Source: Phoronis ovalis (lineage: Eukaryota; Phoronida; Phoronidae). From it: DNA of 35,417 nt. Below, in pieces: positions 21,397-29,210 of this stretch. The notes under the pieces were generated by a model. The model was not told the origin of the DNA, did no database searches, and saw nothing but the letters and a program-made list of their open reading frames with translations. A program made the translations under genes and the position numbers. The stretch spans positions 1,619-37,035 of the forward strand of contig JAOXYB010015409.1 of assembly GCA_028565635.1 (NCBI GenBank). The letters are read 5' to 3'. How positions within the stretch are numbered: position 1 is the first letter of the stretch; each line of letters begins with the position of its first letter.

Positions 21397-24300
21397 GTAA
21401 TTAATTGTATTTTTCTGATAGTTTTGTTCATTTGTAAGATGCAAATATTTAGGTTTAACTGTCAAATCAAATACGATTTAACATGTAGTAGAGAATAAAA
21501 TCAAATATAAGCACACTGTTGGTATGGATGAAATTTTATAGAGGTTATCGGCAGTTTGACATTCTAAGCAGTTATAGCGGGTCTCGCACGTGCCGGCCCA
21601 TGACAAGCCGATAATGCCTCCTGATAAGTTATAATTATAATGGATCACCAAAAAAGTTATAATGGATTCCTGCTGGATCATCACATATACATGCTGATTT
21701 GATATCCACACAGAGCGGCATGCAAAATGTCGGAGTTGCAAAATGATATTGTTTTTGCATTTTCAACGTATATTTTGTTGTATAATGTCCAATAAAACTT
21801 TTTACAACTAATTTGAAATCTATGTATTCCTTGGACGAGCGAGGAAGAATTTTGCTTTGTAGCTATACTCAGGTAGCACGATTTGAAAGTTGTTATAATT
21901 TTGTTCCAAGTGAAAGAATTCACACTTTGAAAATGACATTGTTTATCATAAATTAGAGGTATTATTTCAAAAATAAGAAATGGCTCATTCCTGCCAATTC
22001 ACCGTGGTACACTTTATAGTCAAAAATCGGGAGTAAAATGAGACATGATTATCTTCAAATGTAACTGAACAGCAGTTAGGCCAGTTACTACTGAAGTGGA
22101 CGCGAAAATTGCATCCTTCAAAAGTATGTTTTATCTTGCCAAGCAACATCAGACACATGCAAGACTCATTGATAAAATCGAACCTGGGGAATCAACTCTG
22201 ATATTGAGAAGCAATCATTGTCTTCCCAAGCCTATTAGCCGTGAGATTTATGCTGTGGTCTATATAATGTTAAATTGAATAAATTTAAAGACTGTTTCTC
22301 ACGCGTTGAGAAGATATAATGGGTCCACATGAGTATTAAATCGCCGCATATGTGATTATCCAGTGGAGATCCACTATAATTTATATGCCATCTATTGCAA
22401 CTTCTCAGGATTCACGCACATTTATTACCAGCCTACAGGCGATGCAGTTTTGCAAATATGATTGGGTAAACGTCTAATAAATCTAAATAACACCTTATAT
22501 GCTTAATAGGGTTCCAGTTGATGGTTTAAAAATAGGACAGTAACATTAATATCAGCATAATTTTAGTTAAGATTATTTGGCTGACCATATAAAATATAAA
22601 ATAACTAGCGCGTCAACATGTTTGACAATAAAGGGTCGTGTTTTAAACCTGCAAGAAAATCTTCCAAAGGGATGTTTTTTAATGTACGTGTTTAGGTGTT
22701 TTTAACCCATATTTACGCATGTGGATTCATCTTTTACACAAGTGATGACCACTCGGGCATATATATAGTGCATGGCTAATCAAGGACATCTGTTTTATAT
22801 GCTGTTCACTGTTTACAATGTTAGCGAGGAATAGCGCTAGCGATAGGTACACCGATACACTTTGCTGCTTTTAATAGAAACATTGATGCTGCTGAAGAGT
22901 TGCTATCGCATGGAGCTGACATTGATAAGCTAAATCTAGCACTGCAAACGCCTCTTTCTTGGGCTTCATGTGAAGGCCAGGATGGTATGATCACCTGGCT
23001 CATCAATCATGGAGTTGATATTAACAGCACAAACAACGTATGTAGATATTTCTAGTACTCCAAGCAAGTATACATGTACAGCTATACATATTTAAGTAGA
23101 AACCGTCTCATTACCCATGGTCTTTCGTAGTGAAAATATCAGGAGAATTCTAGAAGCTAATTTTAGTAATAACGTAAACTTGCTCGCTAGATGTCGTGAG
23201 ACGAGATAGTGTACTTTGGTTGCGGGGGTTAGAGCTAGCATAAGTATCAACCTCGAGTCTTGGATGGATATGCAGCTACATTTATGAAGAAGTATTCAAT
23301 GTAACTATCTATTGGTAAATTTGGGTTACATAAATATAATGCATACTTATAGTTTATCTGACCATAGCATTATATTTTCCAGAATTATATACCACCTTTG
23401 TATTGGGCTGTCGACATTGGTCATGTTTCTACAATTAATCTGTTGCTATCCAAAACCTGCAATGTCAACTATCAATTTCAACATTACAAAAGGATTCTAT
23501 TATACTTGGCAGCTCGCTTGGGCCATGCCAAGATTGTGCAGTTGCTGCTGGAAAAGGGAGCAAATGTCAATCAGTTACTTACTACTGGACATACTGCATT
23601 ACACGTGGCAGCTTGCAAGGGCCATGACAAGGTTGTGCAGTTGTTACTGGAAAAAGGAGCAAATGTCAATCAGTCACTTACTACTGGACGTACTGCATTA
23701 CACGTGTCAGCTTCCAAGGGCCATGACAAGGTTGTGCAATTGCTACTGGAAAAGGGGGCCAACATTAATCAGCCAGCTAATGATGGACATATTCCATTAC
23801 ACTCGGCAGTTAATACGGGAAGTAGGAAGATGGTGCAGTTGTTGCTAGACAATGGAGCTAATCCCCAATTAAGGACTAAGGTAGAAAAAGCTCAGTTGGT
23901 ATTTTATATTTTAATAAAGCTTTGAGGTAAACACACATTTACTAGTACTGTAATTACGTATTGTTTTCTTCCAGCTACTTTGCATAAAGTTTATAAGAAT
24001 ATATATATGATATGGAGCAGCGACAGAAATAAGACTGTTGCATTGTTGAATGTGTAATTTAATCTCTAAGATTAAAGACATGTATTAAGCTCTTAGATTT
24101 ACACAAGTAATTAAGTATATCCATATTTCAATTTATGTAATAAACTGGTTTCAACAAGATCATATTTGTGCAATTACAGAATGGATTCACTGCAGTGAAA
24201 TTTGCCACCAAACCAGATATCGTACAGGTCTTACGGACATACTCCACAAACAGCGAGGTGCATTGCTTGCAAGTTTGCATATTATAATATTCAAACAACC

Positions 24301-26814
24301 ATATCAACTTGCAGAGTTATCTGTAAAACATATGCAATCCAGTTCTAGTTTTCTAATATCTGTCTTTACAAGACTTGAATCTGGGACTATAATATTGTAA
24401 TAGGGCCGGTAATAGTGATTGAGTGAAGACAGATGTTTTGTGTACGGTTCATAGTAATTTTAACAGATCATTTTCAAACGTCAAGTAACTCAATCAATAA
24501 TTGTGAGAAACGTAAATAACCTGCGAGTTGTATCATGTCCTACAGCAGTTAATTTAACTATGCTCAAAAACTGTTTTGTAAGGTTATATATAATATATAA
24601 AATTGGTGTGTGCCCTTGAAAAATATATAAATACTGTGCCTCCCAAATGAGTCACTTTTCACCGGTAAATACCTAAAAATGGTTCCATTTTTGACATAAA
24701 TGTCTCCTAGAATGGGTCAACTTTTCAATAAAATCCTTAAAAATGGAATTGTTTTTTAAGGATTTTAGGGTAGCGTTTCGGGGGATTTTTCAGAGGGAAA
24801 ACTTAAAACTGTGTCATTTTTGTGATAGAAAACCATAGGAATGAGACCATTTTTGAGACCTAAAATGGATATTTTGAATTTGGGCTGCACATCCCGGTCT
24901 AAAAAAATAGGGTCAGTATCCCCTGGGCCTTGAAATAACGTAATATAACTTTATTCACAAAACTTGTTTTTTCCAAATTACGCTTTCTATAGCAGGCAGC
25001 TTAATTTTATTCGAAAATACACAGAACATGGTTTTATATTTTAGGTTTTAAGAGAATTGTTATTAGCATCAAATGATAATATCTCAGTCAGATCTCATGA
25101 TGAATGGTCATTGTCTTGTACTGGTGCCTCAGAGGTGACATCAGTGATAACTGATGTTTCTGCGGCAAGTATTGACCAATCGTATCCAATGAAAAAGATA
25201 TCATACCAAGGTATAGCAGTCATTATTAACAATCAAGACTTAATTCTCTGGGAGCAGACTGAATAGTAGAGAGGGTTCACATTATGATAGAGGTAGGTGA
25301 ATGTCCAGTCTGAATAAATCCATCTGTTAATTTTTCACAAGTCGGAAGAGGGTCGGAACACTTACAGATTGATTTATTCAAACTGGTAAAGATCGAGTAC
25401 TAGTGATCTACGTTTTTATCATAATAATCATGTTAACATTCTGTTATGACCATATTGCTACAAAAAACACAGTGTGGCTACAACTTGATTCCTTACACAA
25501 GCGCTTTTGTGAAGTTTATAAGACTGCTGTAGTGATAGGTAGTGTGCTCACTTTACCAAAACACGTTGAACACTGGATAGAACAGAACGGAGATTATTAT
25601 GTGCCGAAAAGCATAAGGTTGTACTAGTCTAGTATGTATCAAAAGTGCCACACGACAGTATATATACTGTATATATATATATATATATATATCTATATAG
25701 TGCTGACTATTTTCTTTGTAGATAAACTCCGTGCTGAGTTTTTAGGATTAGGATTAGATGTGCACTGTCATGAAGACTTATCTTCTGAAGAAATAACTGA
25801 ATGTCTTCATCACTATGGTAACACTGACCACAGTCACCACTACTGCTTTATCTGCTGTATTCTGTCTCATGGAGGTGAAGGAAAGATTTATGGCGTAGAT
25901 GGAAACACCCTAACACCTTTAGAGATCACGTCTCGTTTTGTAGCTAAGAAATGTCCATCACTAAAGGATAAGCCGAAAGTTTTTATTTTTGTGGCTTGCA
26001 AGGGATCTGAGAAAACAGAAGGTGAACTTACATTTCAGATTTTAAAATGTCAGTCCATTGGTCACCTAACATTTATTTTACATATATAATTGACTTAGTT
26101 CTAAATTGTGTGTACCAAACTAATGTAGTTTACTCTTTATAGATACATTTTTTCTAGCTTAATTTTAACATGTGACATAAATTCTCTCTGGCAAATTTAT
26201 TACAAATGATTCACATACCAACTTTTGCAATTCTTTCATTGTTCATCATACATGTAGCTATTAAATTGAGAATACCTGTTTCAACAGATTGTTCTGATAA
26301 AATATACTAGACTAATACTTAATTACATCTTAGCATCTCAGTTACATGTGTATTTATTTCAGTGGAGCCAAGTGATGCAGGAGACAACAGCATTATGGAT
26401 GTGGATGATAGTGACCTTGACATTGGTCCAGGTCCTGGTTCCAAAAACAACAAACATCGACTTCATGAAAAAGATTTTGTTCCTCTGTTGGAGGAAGATT
26501 TTGTTATAGCATCATCTACTATTCCTGGGCAGTCATCATATCGTAATCGTATGACTGGAAGTCACTACGACAATCACCTTTCAAAAAATCTTGGAAAATA
26601 TGGCAGTGAGAATTGCATCACTGAAATATTACGCAATACTGGAAAACATTTGACAAATTCAAAAATGATTCAAAAAGGAAAACGTATGAAGCAAGTATGT
26701 TCCTTTGCTGAAACATTGCGAAAGCGATTTGTACTTAAACGGCTAGGACAAGGTCCAAAATACGTAAAAAAAAAGAAAAATGTAGAAACACATCATGAAG
26801 TGATTCAAATATAA
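21217..26814 (+). CDS. Ankyrin-repeat/caspase fusion protein, 7 exons, one frame-breaking indel
   Basis: Exons 21217-21396, 22825-23037, 23383-23880, 24180-24257, 25045-25292, 25722-26021 and 26363-26814 join with matching phases (0,0,0,0,1,1). Setting aside 4 surplus bases near 25240-25245, they encode 654 residues. Residues 1 to about 323 hold roughly nine ankyrin repeats; a Ser/Thr-rich linker follows (about 335-375); then a caspase p20 (about 378-504) and p10 (about 548-625). Visible caspase features are IINN, SREGSHYD (S1 arginine), catalytic His454 in SHGGEG, catalytic Cys497 in VACKG, and p10 motif IASSTIPG...YRNRMTGS. The p20 text CFICCILSHG and CPSLKDKPKVF is closest to caspase-8-type initiators, but no death-effector domain is present. 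As sequenced, the frame stops at 25264-25266, leaving a 396-residue ankyrin protein with no catalytic half. It is either a null allele, a young pseudogene or a sequence error. Domain identity is secure; functionality is not. Confidence 0.85.
22825..23037 (+). CDS. ANK-caspase exon 2 (two ankyrin repeats)
   Basis: A 213-nt phase 0/0 exon with acceptor ATGTTAG and donor AAC|GTATGT. It encodes GTPIHFAAFNRNIDAAEELL...GADIDKLN and TPLSWASCEGQDGMITWLIN...GVDIN, two recognisable ankyrin repeats. It is too short and lacks an ATG, so it appears only as a shadow on the opposite strand. Confidence 0.8.
23383..23880 (+). CDS. ANK-caspase exon 3 (five ankyrin repeats)
   Basis: A 498-nt phase 0/0 exon following TATATTTTCCAG. 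It carries repeats of the form GHTALHVAACKGHDKVVQLL with GANVNQ turns. Three consecutive units (from about 23488, 23587 and 23686) repeat at exactly 99 bp. I place the donor at AAG|GTAGAA (23881) because joining there gives LRTK-NGFTAVKFA, a canonical ankyrin boundary. The open frame extending to 23925 is read-through. The other plus frame (23312-23848) is a shadow. Confidence 0.88.
23488..23784 (+). repeat. Three 99-bp tandem coding repeats (ankyrin units)
   Basis: Units start at 23488, 23587 and 23686. The second and third are the most alike, for example sharing AAGGGCCATGACAAGGTTGT exactly. One unit encodes one 33-residue ankyrin repeat. The similarity extends to synonymous positions, pointing to recent duplication or gene conversion. 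Confidence 0.85.
24180..24257 (+). CDS. ANK-caspase exon 4 (last ankyrin half-repeat)
   Basis: A 78-nt phase 0/0 exon after CAATTACAG, with donor GAG|GTGCAT. It encodes NGFTAVKFATKPDIVQVLRT plus a short tail, completing the ankyrin array and passing in frame into VLRELLLASND of the next exon. It is found only through phase and homology logic, since it is below ORF-length thresholds. Confidence 0.7.
25045..25292 (+). CDS. ANK-caspase exon 5 (linker and start of p20), frameshifted
   Basis: The acceptor is TATATTTTAG. The first frame reads VLRELLLASND, then a Ser/Thr-rich linker, then the caspase strand YQGIAVIINNQD, and hits TAG at 25264. From 25244 the next frame reads FSGSRLNSREGSHYDR into donor G|GTAGGT, which joins in phase to DKLRAEF in exon 6. 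Family alignment (IINNxxF...SRxGxxxD) needs both halves in one frame. A 4-base surplus (TTAA, TAAT or AATT, not distinguishable) at about 25240-25245 accounts for the break. Confidence 0.8.
25240..25245 (+). other. Frame-breaking 4-nt insertion in the caspase domain
   Basis: The sequence CAAGACTTAATTCTCTGGG would encode Q-D-F-S-G if four bases were absent, restoring the conserved Phe after IINN. With them present, translation terminates at 25264-25266. This is the only lesion found in the seven exons. Confidence 0.7.
25293..25721 (+). other. ANK-caspase intron 5 with AT microsatellite
   Basis: The intron lies between G|GTAGGT and CTTTGTAG. It contains the foldback element and a (TA)n microsatellite at about 25660-25699. 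It also has an open stretch at 25403-25627 (LPKHVEHWIEQNGDYYVPK) that I do not recognise and which does not fit the caspase reading. Confidence 0.6.
25305..25386. mobile_element. Small 82-bp foldback element in ANK-caspase intron 5
   Basis: CCAGTCTGAATAAATCCATC (from 25305) pairs with the segment 25364-25386 as an inverted repeat of 23 bp with two mismatches. The central spacer is 36 nt. A related single arm occurs at 31670-31701. The size and structure suggest a very short MITE-like or foldback repeat. Confidence 0.65.
25722..26021 (+). CDS. ANK-caspase exon 6 (p20 catalytic core)
   Basis: A 300-nt exon, entering in phase 1 and leaving in phase 1 (donor AAG|GTGAAC). It encodes DKLRAEFLGLGLDV, the LTxEE-like LSSEEITE, catalytic His at 25868-25870 in CCILSHGGEG, YGVDG, and CPSLKDKPKVF followed by VACKG with the catalytic Cys at 25997-25999. 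The usual Gln of QACxG is Val (GTG, 25991-25993). Confidence 0.9.
26363..26814 (+). CDS. ANK-caspase exon 7 (interdomain linker, p10, stop)
   Basis: The acceptor is ATTTATTTCAG. The exon begins with an Asp-rich linker (SDAGDNSIMDVDDSDLDIG), a plausible processing region, then DFVIASSTIPGQSSYRNRMT, which matches the p10 pattern with the S1 arginine. It closes with a KQVCSFAETLRKRFVLK helix-strand and a Lys-rich tail, with TAA at 26812-26814. Confidence 0.88.
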
Positions 26815-29015
26815 GGTATTCAGATATTGTTCTTTTCTCTGTGCATATGCTGTTCAATATGTTTCGATATGATTGTAAATTAGATAAGCACCATCAAACA
26901 AACTTATTTGTTAAAACTACTTTAGTAGGGTATAAATATATGCGGTTTTGGCAAACGTATGTAATCTGTGCGATGAAGTATATACATGAGGGATTGTTTA
27001 TCAGCTACAAGCAGCTAGTTGTATCCAGGGTTTGTCCCTCTTGCTGCATATGGTAATTGCTGCACCAATAGGTCTTCCTTGCATTTTACGTACCTACGTT
27101 TTTACCTGTCAGTTGAACTGTTTGGGAAAAAAACAAGTAGATGTAGTATGGGTATTGTGGTTTGGTTGATTGGTTAATTGCCGTTGTATCATTATTGGGG
27201 TGGGATCGTACTGTTGTGACAGTTATTTCTTTGTCCACCTAAATCCTTTTTATTATGTCTTTTAACACACTTTTATGTTTTGTGATTTTTCCATATTCGT
27301 AATAATACGATTTTAGTATTTGATTGCGTAATTGACGTATAGTCACTGATAGATATAATACAAAGGTTTAATCTTGTGTGGTAAAATGCTGCACTTTTTT
27401 TAATTTGTAACGGTAAACAGGGAAAGCAATTCCCAAGAGAGCTTTATTTGAGCAATCTAGAAACGACCATATAAATAACATTTGACTATTAATATTAGCG
27501 CTGTGTGTTTCTGTAAGGTGATGATTTAAAGGAATCATAATGTAGAAATAATTTACCTTATAGTGATAAGTCAGAAGAAAATAGAAATCACCACAACCCA
27601 AATAAAATTAAAGTTTCAGTTTATTTTAAACTTTCATTAGAACGTGGTGATTCTATTCTTTTTCTTGTTTATTTCTATATTTATTTAGAATTCACGCGCA
27701 TCTATCACACCGTAGTCCGACCTACAAAATTAATGTTTTACTGATTGAAATGTTTCTATATATCCATTCCTTTTTAATTTTACTTAGCTTTTTATGTTCA
27801 TTCTTTTACATTAGTATTAATACTTACTATTTGTTGCATTACAATTATAACAAAATGAATGTAATTCGCTGGTTTAGCCTATCTATAACAATGTCATACA
27901 TACATAGTGTATGCTACACTGGGATACTAGAATAATCAATTGTAGCTATTTGTAGAATACAAACCTGCATGTAGTATATTAGTGTGTAAGTAACTAGAAA
28001 AGCAATTGTTTTATTATTGTATGCTAGGTAATGCCCAATAAATATAAGTTCTAAACAATTCATGACTGCAAAATAAATCACTTGCTGTATAATTCTGGTT
28101 CACTGCAAGACAGCAACCTACTGGTATTATTTTACGTTTTCTGTCTTTCTTCTTCCTTCTTCTTTCAATTTTCAGCCTATATCTCGAAGATGGATAAAGT
28201 TAGGGACTTGATACTTCAGATGTGACATCCCAAGAGTAGGCCATTGTTGATCTTTAGATCAAATGTCCTCTGGAGATCAAATTTCTAAAATGTTTTAAAA
28301 TAATGACATCAAATTACAAAATGTGGAGGTAATTTATATTACCCTTGAGTATATTTAGGTATTAAAAGGTGATTATTTTTTTTACCTCTTCAATTAATAT
28401 ACGGATTTTCACCAAACTATATCTCGAAGACGGTTACAGTCAGGGACATAGAGTACTTGAGGTGTGACATCTCCAGGGTAGGTCATTATCGACCTTGATG
28501 TCAAAGGTCAAATTTCTAAAAATTGCTCATTGTATCGGGTTACTTGCATGGTGGTATTTTATTTACATTAGTAATTTTCCGTTTACATTTAATATTTGAA
28601 TGTCCAACTTTATTATTGGGAAGCATGCTTATAAAACTGGTACGTCTTCCAGATTTGGCGGTAATAACTCATAACCCGTAGTCTCAAAACTTTTCGAACT
28701 GTTTTTCATTATCATGCAAGTGTATCATAAATTGAAATTTGAAACTAAGAAAAGGACACAGAGGAACTTAAAATTGTTATAAGATTTCACCAGCTGCTCA
28801 TCAATGGAGAGGATATTAACTCTTCCCTCGATATACTACGTACGAACATTCAATTTAAAAAAGAGTGTTAGTTTGTATGCCTTTTTAAAGAATTTTGCTC
28901 TTTGCAGTTGTTAATGTCAACTATGCTTTAACAACAATAATTTCAACTCAGGTTTCAGTCATGTGTTCGAAATACACCTGCAGCAATGTTAAATCTCTTT
29001 GTCAGTCACTTTGTC
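26815..29015. other. Intergenic region between the convergent ANK-caspase and SLC22 genes
   Basis: No gene is recognised here. AATAAA at 27601 is a possible polyadenylation signal for the ANK-caspase gene, about 790 bp after its stop. A duplicated repeat lies at 28178-28525. Open frames at 26841-27056, 27368-27601 and 27750-27935 show no domain. Confidence 0.5.
28178..28525 (+). repeat. Two copies of a ~110-bp repeat, 240 bp apart
   Basis: Copy 1 (28178-28290) and copy 2 (28418-28525) share TATATCTCGAAGA, GT..GGGAC, TACTT.AG.TGTGACATC, GGGTAGG-like and TCAAATTTCTAAAA blocks in the same order and orientation. They are moderately diverged. This is probably an interspersed repeat present as a local pair, family unknown. 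Confidence 0.7.
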
Positions 29016-29210
29016 TTAAACGTTTTGAAGTTGAATCATTTCATCACTGTCCCTGCGTCCCATCTTCTTGTCCTGGAGATTCTTGTCTCCTAACTCTAAG
29101 AAATCTTCGAGATCCTGGTCGCTAGTCTCTTTGAGTAAATATCCCGTGACAGCAGATCCAGCTTGTAATACTCCAAACACAATATACGGTATAGAAGGGG
29201 AATATGTGTG
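29016..29210 (-). CDS. SLC22 exon 7 (TM12 and C-terminus)
   Basis: The acceptor is TGTTCTAG. The exon reads HTYSPSIPYIVFGVLQAGSA, then GYLLKETSDQDLEDF, corresponding to TM12 and the LPET-like end of SLC22 proteins. A hydrophilic tail ending LQNV follows, with TAA at 29018-29016. The plus-strand open frame here is a shadow. Confidence 0.88.
   Translation of the reverse strand, partial: HTYSPSIPYIVFGVLQAGSAVTGYLLKETSDQDLEDFLELGDKNLQDKKMGRRDSDEMIQLQNV

Noticed and set aside
23312-23848. 178-residue Cys/Trp-rich repetitive frame
   Set aside because: It is the +1 shadow of the ankyrin exon; its internal repetition only mirrors the 99-bp ankyrin units.
24730-24767. Hairpin AAAATCCTTAAAAA / TTTTTAAGGATTTT in ANK-caspase intron 4
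   Set aside because: The stem is almost all A/T and easily arises by chance here. No terminator or small-RNA role can be supported.
25238-25245. Idea that the TTAA surplus is a piggyBac excision footprint
   Set aside because: piggyBac inserts into a pre-existing TTAA and leaves one behind, but the inferred ancestral sequence here has no TTAA, and the 4-nt indel can equally be written TAAT or AATT.
25403-25627. 74-residue open frame within ANK-caspase intron 5
   Set aside because: It matches no part of the caspase fold, the segment between flanking exons is already accounted for by phase-matched splice sites, and I recognise no other family.
28895-29125. Plus-strand Cys-rich open frame
   Set aside because: It overlaps the last SLC22 exon on the opposite strand, whose reading (IPYIVFG...LLKET) is clearly the real one.
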